From an uncultured Porphyromonas sp. (GTDB taxonomy: Bacteria > Bacteroidota > Bacteroidia > Bacteroidales > Porphyromonadaceae): DNA of 13,622 nucleotides. Of the stretch, positions 1 to 7,475 are shown piece after piece. Location: the NCBI GenBank assembly GCA_945875135.1, contig CAMCJO010000019.1:1-13622 (forward strand), written 5' to 3'. The first letter of the stretch is position 1, and the number at the start of each line of letters is the position of its first letter. The position numbers and the translations under genes are program-made. The notes beneath the pieces are model-generated. The model was not told the DNA's origin, made no database searches, and saw nothing but the letters and a program-made list of their open reading frames with translations.

Positions 1-724
1 TTTGTGTCGTCTCAAAGGTGTAGAAGATGCGGAGAGCCGTCGAGTAAACCGAGAGAATATGCCCAGTGCCCGTCGTCGAGGTGACGTAGAGACCACGGAG
101 TAGATTGGACTCAAAAGCCTCTTGCGAGGCAAACCACTCAGGGTGCTCACGCGAAGCCTTTAGAAAACGCTCTCCCAGCTCATTGGGTACTCGTATCTTT
201 AGCCCTTTGATACCCGCCGTATCGGAGGGTTGGTAAGTCAGCTCACCGAGTAGCTTAGCTCCTCGTGTGTAGGGCGTCAGATCGTCGACCGAGTAGCGAC
301 TCTTAGGCAGTGGCTGTGTGATCTCATAGACCTGCGCCTTGCCCCATGTGGTGGTGTCGCCTACGGCACTTAGGTAGGAGAGCTCGATAGTTACCGAGTC
401 GATGCGATCCTTGATAGGCTTCTGAGTGAAGGTGAAGCCCGGTGCGCACTGCAGCCGACAGATATAGCTCGCCTCAAAGTCTCCAAAGATGGGATCTGAG
501 ATCTGCCCCAGTAACGAGATAGCACTACGACTATATATAGAGTCCAGTCGTATAGTCTTCGTTGTAAAGGTTAGTGAGTCTCCACGAGCTGTCACGAGGT
601 CTCGCTCAGGTCGCAGACTCCCCCCGAGGGTGGAGTAGTTATCGTTGCAAGAGGTCAGTCCTAAGGCGCATAAGATGCAGATCAGGAGTGGTATCTGGAG
701 GGTTTTTAGTAAAGTCCGATTCAT
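1..724 (-). CDS. DUF4270-family lipoprotein, N-terminal 241 codons (runs off left edge)
   Basis: An open frame starts at ATG 724 and reads leftward without a stop to the window edge, so the C-terminus is missing. The protein begins MNRTLLKTLQ, followed by a hydrophobic stretch and a lipobox LTSC with Cys26, so it should be a lipidated envelope protein. After the cysteine come NDNYSTLGGSLRPE and segments such as LLGQISDPIFGDFEASY and ATTTWGKAQVYEITQPLP-like beta-rich sequence (here GDTTTWGKAQVYEI). I recognise this arrangement as DUF4270, a Bacteroidetes lipoprotein family of unknown function. From memory, DUF4270 genes often lie next to glycogen/starch synthase genes in this phylum, but no such gene is visible here. 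A 316-bp gap with a hairpin and a candidate promoter separates it from the nine-gene run upstream, so it is probably transcribed on its own. The coding frame is secure; the family call is fairly sure. Confidence 0.85.
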   Translation of the reverse strand, partial: MNRTLLKTLQIPLLICILCALGLTSCNDNYSTLGGSLRPERDLVTARGDSLTFTTKTIRLDSIYSRSAISLLGQISDPIFGDFEASYICRLQCAPGFTFTQKPIKDRIDSVTIELSYLSAVGDTTTWGKAQVYEITQPLPKSRYSVDDLTPYTRGAKLLGELTYQPSDTAGIKGLKIRVPNELGERFLKASREHPEWFASQEAFESNLLRGLYVTSTTGTGHILSVYSTALRIFYTFETTQ

Positions 725-743
725 AGATTCAGTCTAAGTGTCG

Positions 744-795
744 GGTGCTGTGCTGGCAGTCTCGGTAGATGAGCTAGAGGCCTCTCGACAGCACC
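744..795 (-). promoter_or_regulatory. Inverted repeat in the leader of the DUF4270 gene
   Basis: GGTGCTGT at 744-751 and ACAGCACC at 788-795 are perfect 8-bp complements. They enclose 36 bases that contain a second 10-bp palindrome, AGAGGCCTCT (776-785). If transcription starts near 808, this structure fills most of the 5' untranslated leader, ending about 20 bases before the ATG at 724. It could be a regulatory leader fold or simply a stabilising stem. It does not match a riboswitch class I know. Confidence 0.35.
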
Positions 796-813
796 TAACA
801 TATGATCTAGCTC

Positions 814-821
814 CAAAGGTA
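814..821 (-). promoter_or_regulatory. Candidate -7 promoter element for the DUF4270 gene
   Basis: On the minus strand this reads TACCTTTG, an exact fit to the Bacteroidetes primary sigma -7 consensus TAnnTTTG. A poly-A run on the plus strand (825-831) gives a T-rich stretch just upstream. I see no clean TTTG -33 box at the usual spacing. A start site a few bases downstream, near 808, would give a leader of about 85 bases before ATG 724. Confidence 0.45.
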
Positions 822-957
822 AGGAAAAAAACGATTTGACCGCATATTCCTACCATTCGCCACAGGGCTGACACATGATCTACAATGAGCTCATCGACCT
901 CTCCACTCCTCGCTGGTCACTAATGTGTAGCTCCTGACAGAGCGATTATAGTGCGTC

Positions 958-1039
958 AGCCTTGCTATTCGCCAAGCATAAGCTGAATAGGCTCGCAGAG
1001 GAGCCTCCCTCCTGAAGGGAGGCAGAAGGGGACTCTGCG
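958..1039 (-). terminator. Nested hairpin plus second hairpin after the operon's last gene
   Basis: CGCAGAG (994-1000) pairs with CTCTGCG (1033-1039), and inside it GCCTCCCT (1003-1010) pairs perfectly with AGGGAGGC (1016-1023) around a 5-base loop. The outer stem begins two bases after the stop codon at 1041. A weaker stem follows: CTATTC (965-970) with GAATAG (985-990), flanked by AGCC/GGCT. There is no U-tract after either stem, so this is not a textbook intrinsic terminator. Its position directly after the last gene suggests transcript termination or 3'-end protection. Confidence 0.5.
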
Positions 1040-1040
1040 G

Positions 1041-2075
1041 TTAGTCTAGTCGAGGCTTGACCCAGCCATCTAGGCGCGAGGTGAAGTGTAGCCCCGGCAT
1101 AGCCCGCTCAGGGTGATCTACTTGTAGCGAGCTCAGTAGCGTGTAGCTCGTAGCGTCTAGCGCATAGTAGCTTGTGGCATCGGCGGTAGAGACCTTGAGG
1201 GTGTAGCTGTCTAGGTCGTTGCCGATGATGGTGAGATCCTCACGGAGTGGGTCCCACGAGGGGATCTCAAGGCGACAGAGGCGATAGCCCTCACGCTCGA
1301 TCAGATAGAGCTGATGGTCTCGGGTAGAGACGAGACCGATATGCCGACGACTAGGTAGCTCCCAGACGAAGGCCTCGGCAGCCTCTACGCCTTCGGGCAG
1401 GTCAATAGCCCGCAGGTAGGGCTTGCCCGCCATCTGCTTGAGGTGAAAGAGCTTACCCTGCTGATCAATGAGGAGGTAACCGTTGTCATACTCCTTTTGC
1501 GCAGTCGCATTGCCAGCAACCCGCTGAGCGGGGAAGGCGAAGCCTTTCTCCTGAAAGAGCTTCGTGTAGTTAGCACTCTTCGCCTTGTCTAGCTGATTGC
1601 TCTGCATATCTACAAATTCGATCGCCTGCTCGGTGATGCGAAAGAGATCTTCGGGCATCTCCAGCTTGACTCTCCGTGAGGCACTCTCCAGGAGGGGGTA
1701 GAGCGCCACGGCTGGTGCGGAGAGGGTGCGCGGCGAGCAGCGGAAGGTGACAGCACCCCGCTGTATAAGCTGTGGGGTCACAGCCTCTCCGTAGAGTGTG
1801 TCAGGTAGGCGACCATCGGTCAGGAGCTGACGGTAGTAGAAGGTGGGGAGTAGGCTGTCGACCTCCTCACGACTATACTGCACGCCCTTATCGCTACGGT
1901 AGGTTATCGCCCCCTCATCATGACCTGTGACGATGAAGTCGCCTAGTAGCTGACTGTAGATGGTGAATGGCTCACGGCTTGCATCGGCTCGGAGGTAGTT
2001 GTACCACCAGGGTATCTGCCAGGCGATGAGTAGTGCTACGGTGATGTATAGGAGTATTGTGGCTATGCGCTTCAT
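1041..2075 (-). CDS. DUF4857-like membrane-anchored periplasmic protein, likely partner of the ABC transporter
   Basis: A 344-residue protein. Residues 5-20 (ATILLYITVALLIAWQ) form one N-terminal membrane segment without a lipobox cysteine, so it is most likely anchored in the inner membrane with about 320 residues outside. The exported part is beta-rich with repeated short strands (for example YLLIDQQGKLFHL and HQLYLIEREGYRLCRLEI), which could be propeller-like. I recognise it as DUF4857, a Bacteroidetes family found beside ABC-2-type ATPase and permease genes; its function is unknown to me. Its start lies 6 bp after the permease stop, so the two are almost certainly co-transcribed and perhaps translationally coupled. 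It is the last gene of the run. A sensing or substrate-handling role for the ABC pair is inference. Confidence 0.85.
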   Translation of the reverse strand: MKRIATILLYITVALLIAWQIPWWYNYLRADASREPFTIYSQLLGDFIVTGHDEGAITYRSDKGVQYSREEVDSLLPTFYYRQLLTDGRLPDTLYGEAVTPQLIQRGAVTFRCSPRTLSAPAVALYPLLESASRRVKLEMPEDLFRITEQAIEFVDMQSNQLDKAKSANYTKLFQEKGFAFPAQRVAGNATAQKEYDNGYLLIDQQGKLFHLKQMAGKPYLRAIDLPEGVEAAEAFVWELPSRRHIGLVSTRDHQLYLIEREGYRLCRLEIPSWDPLREDLTIIGNDLDSYTLKVSTADATSYYALDATSYTLLSSLQVDHPERAMPGLHFTSRLDGWVKPRLD

Positions 2076-2081
2076 AGTATT

Positions 2082-2753
2082 CTAGTCTTGTCTCCCCTCT
2101 TTGAAGCGACTCACGGAGAGCCACACGAGTGTCGAGGAGAGGATGGTGTAGATAAGTAGCGTAGGCAGGAAGGGTGCGTAAGCTCCTGCTGTGGGTGAGA
2201 TAAAGCAGAGACGCATCAAGAGTACAGCGATGAGGGTGTAGAGGATGCGTCTACGCCAAGTGGGCTCTAGGAGTATCCAACTCATCAGGAGGTAGCCGAG
2301 GAAGCCCGCCAAGATCCAGGGCAATGTGGCGGAGAGGACGTAGGTGAGGAGTTCGTAAGCTAAGAGCCCTTGCAGTCCGATGAAGAGGACACCTATATAT
2401 AATAAGGTGTGCCATAGCAGTAGTGTCACCCCGCAGGCGAGCATCTGGTAGGTCGAGCGGAGCGGTGACTGAGGCAGGTGCAGGGTGAGCTTGAGGCTAC
2501 GACGAGAGAGCTCTGGCGCAAACTGAGCGATGGCACAGAGCAAGCCTAGGATGAGGGGTACGTAGCGCATACTCTCTACGAAGACTACTCCCTTCTGTAT
2601 CATCACGAGCCAAATATGGTCAGCACCTTGTAGGGCGATGGCTCGGTGTATGCGTATCACGCCGTAGAGCGGTACGGCTAGTGCGACAATTGTCGACAGC
2701 AGTGCGTATAGTCGGAGCTTGAGCCACTCCTTATATATTATAGAGGCAAACAT
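2082..2753 (-). CDS. ABC transporter permease subunit (ABC-2-like)
   Basis: A 223-residue, very hydrophobic protein with about six predicted membrane segments: roughly 14-34, 62-80, 105-127, 134-158, 170-190 and 197-213. It begins MFASIIYKEWLKLRLYALL; a short amphipathic start with a K/R-E-x-x-K/R pattern is typical of ABC-2-type permeases. Positively charged loops such as ELSRRSLKLT and EPTWRRRI fit the positive-inside rule. The gene starts 10 bp after the ATPase stop and ends 6 bp before the DUF4857 gene, which makes it the membrane half of that transporter. No substrate can be read from the sequence. The small size fits a single permease that would act as a homodimer. Confidence 0.8.
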   Translation of the reverse strand: MFASIIYKEWLKLRLYALLSTIVALAVPLYGVIRIHRAIALQGADHIWLVMIQKGVVFVESMRYVPLILGLLCAIAQFAPELSRRSLKLTLHLPQSPLRSTYQMLACGVTLLLWHTLLYIGVLFIGLQGLLAYELLTYVLSATLPWILAGFLGYLLMSWILLEPTWRRRILYTLIAVLLMRLCFISPTAGAYAPFLPTLLIYTILSSTLVWLSVSRFKEGRQD

Positions 2754-2763
2754 ATAGATAGCA

Positions 2764-3648
2764 TTAGTACTTACCGGTGAGTCCTATGAAGGCATCCTCG
2801 AGCGTCGTCTCGTGTGCTGTGAGATCTTGGTAGGGGACGCCAGCCTGAGTGAGTCGCTCGGCGACCTCTGGCTGTGGAAGGAATGAGTAGCACTCCCCAC
2901 GTCTGTGGTGCGCCTCAAAGTGGTACAGCCCATCGATCTCAGGGAGAGGACGGTCGTCTGTGAGGGAGCATCTGTAGAGTCGTCCCTTGTCTAGTATCTC
3001 AGCGACTGGTCGCTGCAGGAGTATAGAGCCGTAGTCCATGATGATGCAGTCATCGATCAGTCGCTCCATATCCTGGATGATGTGGGAGGTGAGGAAGATC
3101 GTGGTGCCCTGCTCCTTGGCATAGTGATGTAGGTAGTCCACAAAGAGCCTGCGATAGCCTGGGTCTAGTCCCATCGAGAAGTCGTCGAGGATGAGGACTT
3201 TGGGGTTTTGCGCTAGGAGCAGTCCGAGAGCGACCTGTGAGCGCTGACCACAAGACATACGACTGAGATGCTGTCTCTCGGTGACTTTGAGTAGCTCCAT
3301 CAGTTCGTAGTAAGCCTCCCTACGCCACTTCGGATAGAAAGGTGCGTAGAAGCGCTCTATCTGCCGTATAGTCATAAAGCTATACTGGACGTGCCCCTCG
3401 ATGAGCAACCCGATATCCTGTCTGAGTCGGTCGGGCATACGGGTTATGTCTTCGCCTAGGATGCGACAGACGCCCGACTTGGGGCGGAGGAAGCCACTGA
3501 GTATATTGATTGTTGTGGTCTTGCCAGTACCGTTTTTACCAAGCAGACCGAGGATGCGACCACGAGGTACGGCAAAGGAGAGATCACGGTAGATCAGTCG
3601 CTTGCCGTAGTAGTGGGTCAAGTTGTGACACTCGATTAAGTTGTCCAT
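2764..3648 (-). CDS. ABC transporter ATP-binding protein with unusual signature and Walker B motifs
   Basis: A 294-residue nucleotide-binding protein that would power the adjacent permease. Visible motifs are Walker A GKNGTGKT (37-44), an ABC signature written MSCGQ (131-135) in place of LSGGQ, Walker B VLILDD (151-156), a D-loop SMGLD (158-162) and the switch histidine H189 in LTSHI. The catalytic glutamate after Walker B is aspartate (D156), and the Q-loop position appears to be E84 in LLIEGH. The C-terminal 75 residues form an accessory domain as in YtrB/DrrA/CcmA-type ATPases of ABC-2 systems. Walker A and the switch histidine are intact, so ATP binding is expected; hydrolysis may be slow. 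A 36-bp gap separates it from the PepSY gene upstream. Confidence 0.9.
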   Translation of the reverse strand: MDNLIECHNLTHYYGKRLIYRDLSFAVPRGRILGLLGKNGTGKTTTINILSGFLRPKSGVCRILGEDITRMPDRLRQDIGLLIEGHVQYSFMTIRQIERFYAPFYPKWRREAYYELMELLKVTERQHLSRMSCGQRSQVALGLLLAQNPKVLILDDFSMGLDPGYRRLFVDYLHHYAKEQGTTIFLTSHIIQDMERLIDDCIIMDYGSILLQRPVAEILDKGRLYRCSLTDDRPLPEIDGLYHFEAHHRRGECYSFLPQPEVAERLTQAGVPYQDLTAHETTLEDAFIGLTGKY

Positions 3649-3684
3649 GTTAGTTAAGTGGTATAAGGGGGCTACCGCCTACAT

Positions 3685-4266
3685 TTATAGGAAGAGGAAG
3701 AGTAGTGGCACCGCCAGCCCGATCAAGAGAAGGATACCTCCACGACCTATGAGTCCGCGTCTCCCTGGCACGATGAGTAGTCCCGTGAGGGTGATGAGGA
3801 TGAGACCGATGGCTAGCACATCAGCGACGATCGTCCACCAGCGCCCTGGGTTGTAGTGCAGTTGTGTCATAGAGCTGATGAGCGGGCGTCGCTCGACCGA
3901 CTCGTAGACGGCTACCCCCGTTGAGGTGTCGAGGAGTAGGGTGGCACGTCCCTTGAGGAAGACTTTGAGCGTATGATCGTCAGGGTAGTAGTGCTTGGTA
4001 TAGCTACCCGACAGGTCTATCTCGTCTAGGAGCTTACGGACGGCAGATGCGTCAAGGCGTCCAGCAACTTGTAGCTCTGCTAACGGGATCTGATACTCCC
4101 GCTGAGTGATGATGTAGTGCGGATTGATCGTGTCTCGGTGGTTCATGTAGAGACCCGATAGAGCATAGATGAATATAAGTGCAGCAAGTAGGAAGGAGAG
4201 GTCGCGGTGTAGTAATCTACTCCAGCGACGCACGCTCCTACCTGCTTGCTTGAAGTTTACTTTCAT
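3685..4266 (-). CDS. Short PepSY-associated transmembrane protein
   Basis: A 193-residue inner-membrane protein. An N-terminal basic segment with RLLHRDLSFL leads into membrane helix 1 (about 22-40), then GLYMNHRD, then an exported domain of about 100 residues, then LHYNPGRWW leading into helix 2 (about 145-167) and helix 3 (about 177-193). This is the layout of the PepSY-associated TM family, in a compact form. Histidines H20, H43 and H137 sit at the ends of helices 1 and 2, where related proteins may bind heme. Larger PepSY proteins in TonB-receptor operons serve as membrane reductases for iron-siderophore complexes (for example XusC of Bacteroides), so ferric or other metal reduction is a reasonable inference, not proven. 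It lies 27 bp after the OB-fold lipoprotein gene. Confidence 0.82.
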   Translation of the reverse strand: MKVNFKQAGRSVRRWSRLLHRDLSFLLAALIFIYALSGLYMNHRDTINPHYIITQREYQIPLAELQVAGRLDASAVRKLLDEIDLSGSYTKHYYPDDHTLKVFLKGRATLLLDTSTGVAVYESVERRPLISSMTQLHYNPGRWWTIVADVLAIGLILITLTGLLIVPGRRGLIGRGGILLLIGLAVPLLFLFL

Positions 4267-4293
4267 AGAGTTCTTGTCAGTTCCAGATGTGGG

Positions 4294-4881
4294 TTACTGC
4301 TCCTCTATCTTATAGCTTGTAGCATCGATGTGATAGAAGGAGAGGTATGCCTTGCCCTCCTGAGCTTCGCGCTCAGCGATCTGCTTGCGAAAGTCTGCGA
4401 TACGAGCCTCTGGTGTGTCGGCCGTTTCGCCACGAGCCTTCTTTTCGTTGGCGCAGCCAGCCTTGCCCTCGCCATGCTCTTTGGCGGCTTGAGCTTTGAG
4501 CTGCTCCTCCCAGTTTTGCAGATAAGCCTCATCGATACGATCCTCGACAAGTTGCCCTGTGATGGTGACTAGACTGTTGATACACTCCTGAGCAAAGGCG
4601 CCCATCTCCTCACTAGCCTCAGCGCGGATCACCTTGGTGTCGTCGCTGCCCATGAGGAAGGCTTTCTTAGCACCATGCTTGCAGAGGTGGGTGCAGATGC
4701 CCTGCACGGTAACCGTCTGACCGACGAGACTATCGGCAGAGGCGAGGAGCGCGTCCACCTCCATGTAGGTCGGAGCCTCCGTCTCTGCGGTTGCGGTCTG
4801 ATCTTGCTTTTGCTTGTTGCACCCGATGAGGGCGATGGAGAGTAGTGCTGCGAAGAGCACGAGAGATAGTTTCTTGTTCAT
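4294..4881 (-). CDS. OB-fold-like lipoprotein with CxHxCxHG motif
   Basis: A 195-residue lipoprotein. MNKKLSLVLFAALLSIALIG precedes Cys21, a good lipobox (LIGC). After a short flexible linker, residues about 38-120 look like a small OB-type barrel: SLVGQTVTVQGICTHLCKHG, then AFLMGSDDTKVIRAEA, then SLVTITGQLVEDRI. It carries Cys63-x-His65-x-Cys67-x-His69-Gly, a compact set of potential metal or redox ligands, with further cysteines at 100 and 143. The last third is highly charged and probably helical, ending YHIDATSYKIEEQ. I know similar uncharacterised Bacteroidetes proteins with CKHG motifs but no named function. It stands between the T9SS-anchored protein and the PepSY membrane protein, so a metal or electron carrier is a reasonable inference. 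The CDS is secure; the fold call is by eye. Confidence 0.8.
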   Translation of the reverse strand: MNKKLSLVLFAALLSIALIGCNKQKQDQTATAETEAPTYMEVDALLASADSLVGQTVTVQGICTHLCKHGAKKAFLMGSDDTKVIRAEASEEMGAFAQECINSLVTITGQLVEDRIDEAYLQNWEEQLKAQAAKEHGEGKAGCANEKKARGETADTPEARIADFRKQIAEREAQEGKAYLSFYHIDATSYKIEEQ

Positions 4882-4920
4882 ACTGTGTTGATGTGATAAC
4901 TGTGTTTTGAGGTAATAGGG

Positions 4921-4994
4921 TGTGAAGTGCGAGCTTCACAGATTTGCTTATAAAAGAGGATAGTCCCTCTCCTCTACATAGAGAGAAGAGGGAC
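4921..4994 (-). terminator. Two hairpins in the 121-bp gap inside the operon
   Basis: Immediately downstream of the stop at 5003, bases 4963-4975 pair with 4982-4994 (13 positions, one C/A mismatch, 6-base loop). On the minus strand the stem is followed by TATCCTCTTTTATAAG, a weak U-rich tract. A second perfect stem, TGTGAAG (4921-4927) with CTTCACA (4934-4940), lies 22 bases further on. No TAnnTTTG promoter is visible in the gap. The structures may act as a partial terminator or RNA-processing barrier that sets lower expression of the five downstream genes. Confidence 0.5.
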
Positions 4995-5002
4995 GAAACA
5001 GA

Positions 5003-7444
5003 TTAAATAGCGGGGATGTAGACACGATAGGCCTCACGATCTGTCTGGATGAAGTAGACACCAGCAGGTAGTGAGAGCGCCATGTCACCAGAGAGTAGCT
5101 GCTGTGCAACCATCTCACCAGCTGACGTGTAGATAGCTACTGGACGCGCCTTGTCGCTATGTACGTAGAGCGTACCAGCTGCGGTAGCGATAGTGAGCTT
5201 GGCTGCTGCAACCTCCTCAATAGCTGTATTGGTCTGACCAGATAGTGTGACAATCGTCTTGACATCGCCAGAGGTTAGGACGAGCTGAGCTGTAGCCTTG
5301 GCATTAGCTGCGATGGTCTTGTCGGGCGTGTAGGTTACCTTGAGGGTCGCAGGCTCATTGGAGACAGCGATCTCGCTCTTGTCCACAGAGTAGTACTTAG
5401 CACCCTCACCCTCGATCGTACAGGTGATAGCGTCCATGAGGTTCTTCTGTGTGACGGTCAGATCGACAGACTTATGCTCACCGACAGGTATCATCGTGAA
5501 GTCGATCTCGCTCTGAGATACCTTGATGTACTGCTCTGTCTCTGTCATTGCGTAGAGGTAGACCTCGTAGCTAGCTCCACCAGAAGTGAGGGTGAGCTTG
5601 CCAATACGCTCTTCGGGCGTCTTGGTGACAGCTGTCTTGAACTGAATCTCGAGAGCTCCACCCGTAGCGGGTAGCTCCTTGAGCTGTGCCGTAAAGCCTT
5701 CGCCAGAGCATGTCACCTGGATCGGATTTTTAAGGTCTGACGCTAAGACTTGTAGAGTCCCTTTGCCCTCTGATAGGTGAAGCGCTTTGCAGCTAGCAGA
5801 GAGTGAGGGGAAGGGGAGCTTGTGGGCAACAAAGAGGCTAAACCAGTCCTTGTACGTCATCTCCTTATAACCCTCGGTCGTAAGGAGCTTAGCACTATTG
5901 CGGCAACGCACACCTGCCACATAGCTATTGGCAACGACATCGCCTCCGAATGAGGTCATAGCTTTACTTACCATGGGGTAGTCTTGTACAGACCCCTCAG
6001 AGAGGTTGAGATCCAGCACACGGTAGTAGGTCTGCCCTCCTAGAGCATAGGCATGCAAGATGACATGATCTCCCTGCGTGGAGATAGCCGTACAGTTGGA
6101 GATCCCCTTCTCTGGGAGTAGCGTATGCCACTCCGCATTGGGCTTCCCGGTAGCTTTGTCTATCGCTAGAGCATAGCCTCTGTGCCCCTTGACTTTTTGC
6201 TCGAGGATCACATTCCCCTCGGCGTCAACGAGAGCTCCAGCACAGCGGCCTGCGATATAGACCTTGTCCTTGCCGACAGCTATCCCATCGACAAAAGCAA
6301 GCGTCATAGTGTGCTCAGGAACAGCCTTGACATCAATCTGAGAGATCCACGAGACCTTTAGGTCGGTGTCTAGGCAGAGTGTGATAAGGCTCTCCTTGTC
6401 GCTGGGGATGAGTTGCTTGCCATCGATGGTGATAGGGGTCTTCTCTTTAGTCCCTGTGAAGCGTCCAGCCGCATAGAGCTTGCCGTCTTGATACTTGATG
6501 ACCGTTAGCATGGAGCGCCCTATGGGGTCTCCCTGCTCGGTAAGCGTCTTGACAAGATTGCCCTTGCTGTCAAACTTGAGGATGAAGAAGTCTCCCATCT
6601 GTTTCTGTGAGTCTCCATTCCACCCGACATTGTTCTTCGCCTTGATGGTTGTCTCGCCGAAGGTTATGGCCGTGCGGACGGAGCCACAGACATAGACGTT
6701 GCCCTCGGGATCTACAGCCGTGCCCTTGAAGTCGCAGCCCGTAGGGGTGCCGTAGCTATAGCGAGTTGCATCGGCCATAGGGGTGTGGTCTACGTCAAAA
6801 GCTTTGTGATACTCGATCTGTCCTGCAGCATTAACCTTGACAAGAAGCGGCATGATCTTGCGACGCGTAGCTCCGGCAGAGGCGTCGTCGCCAACTCCAA
6901 CAAATAGAGACTTCATCTCTATATCGTAAGGCGTGCCGTCTGCCTGTACCAGACGCAGTGTGTCTGTATTGCTCTTAGACTTGGACTGAGCATCCCGTGC
7001 CATCAAGATGGTCACAAAGCCTCCGTCAGGAGTAGCCGTGATACAGTTGACATTGTTTGCTATCTCTCCGCGGCTGTTGTATATGTGCCAGAGTAGCTTG
7101 CCTTCAGGAGTCAGTTTGTAGATAGTGAGGGCGGTGTTGCCGTTGGCAGCCGAGCCGTCATCGCCATAGGAGATCGCTTTGTCAGCATCGTCTGATGCGT
7201 CAAAGTTGAAGACTGAGCTAGCGTCCGCGCGCTCCTTACTGTAGAAGGCATTGCTCGCAAAGAGATTGCCGTCCATTGAGGCGACCACCTGCTGAGGTGT
7301 CTGCAGACGCTCTACGCTATTGGAGACAAGACGGTACCAGAGGAAGTTCTTTGCGACACCCTCGTCTGGAGTCTGCGCTATCGTCACACTCGTCGTACAG
7401 AAGAGCGTGAGGAGTATGAGTAATACTGGTAATTGTTTTCGCAT
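5003..7444 (-). CDS. Secreted propeller-like protein with Ig-like domains and T9SS type A sorting domain
   Basis: I place the start at ATG 7444, giving 813 residues that begin MRKQLPVLLILLTLFC and have a signal peptide ending TIA before Gln24. The in-frame upstream ATG at 7490-7492 would add 16 polar residues and overlap the barrel gene, so it is less likely. Residues about 25-540 contain repeated blades with phrases such as LLWHIYNSRGEI, FILKFDSKGNLVKTL and DPEGNVYVCGSV, typical of beta-propellers with PQQ- or SBBP-like repeats. Residues about 550-740 look like two Ig-like modules (the second from IKVSQSEIDFTMIPVGEH). The last ~65 residues, with LYVHSDKARPVAIYTSAGEM and LPAGVYFIQTD, match the T9SS type A C-terminal domain, so the protein should cross the outer membrane and be attached to the surface or released. 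It lies in the receptor operon, so it may bind or display the ligand. Its exact role is unknown. Confidence 0.85.
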   Translation of the reverse strand: MRKQLPVLLILLTLFCTTSVTIAQTPDEGVAKNFLWYRLVSNSVERLQTPQQVVASMDGNLFASNAFYSKERADASSVFNFDASDDADKAISYGDDGSAANGNTALTIYKLTPEGKLLWHIYNSRGEIANNVNCITATPDGGFVTILMARDAQSKSKSNTDTLRLVQADGTPYDIEMKSLFVGVGDDASAGATRRKIMPLLVKVNAAGQIEYHKAFDVDHTPMADATRYSYGTPTGCDFKGTAVDPEGNVYVCGSVRTAITFGETTIKAKNNVGWNGDSQKQMGDFFILKFDSKGNLVKTLTEQGDPIGRSMLTVIKYQDGKLYAAGRFTGTKEKTPITIDGKQLIPSDKESLITLCLDTDLKVSWISQIDVKAVPEHTMTLAFVDGIAVGKDKVYIAGRCAGALVDAEGNVILEQKVKGHRGYALAIDKATGKPNAEWHTLLPEKGISNCTAISTQGDHVILHAYALGGQTYYRVLDLNLSEGSVQDYPMVSKAMTSFGGDVVANSYVAGVRCRNSAKLLTTEGYKEMTYKDWFSLFVAHKLPFPSLSASCKALHLSEGKGTLQVLASDLKNPIQVTCSGEGFTAQLKELPATGGALEIQFKTAVTKTPEERIGKLTLTSGGASYEVYLYAMTETEQYIKVSQSEIDFTMIPVGEHKSVDLTVTQKNLMDAITCTIEGEGAKYYSVDKSEIAVSNEPATLKVTYTPDKTIAANAKATAQLVLTSGDVKTIVTLSGQTNTAIEEVAAAKLTIATAAGTLYVHSDKARPVAIYTSAGEMVAQQLLSGDMALSLPAGVYFIQTDREAYRVYIPAI

Positions 7445-7475
7445 ACTGATGATATTTGATTGTTTGGATTTACTA

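Larger units (their letters stand above)
725..1040. other. 316-bp intergenic region between the DUF4857 gene and the DUF4270 gene
   Basis: I see no convincing gene here. Reading on the minus strand it holds, in order, the nested hairpin right after the DUF4857 stop (994-1039), a second imperfect hairpin (958-993), a 10-bp palindrome ATGAGCTCAT (885-894), the TACCTTTG promoter candidate (814-821) and the leader inverted repeat (744-795). This is what is expected where one operon ends and the next transcription unit begins. Confidence 0.6.

Noticed and set aside
725..1040. tRNA or other RNA gene in the left intergenic region
   Set aside because: No cloverleaf arms or terminal CCA are visible; the stems there are simple hairpins around a gene end and a leader.
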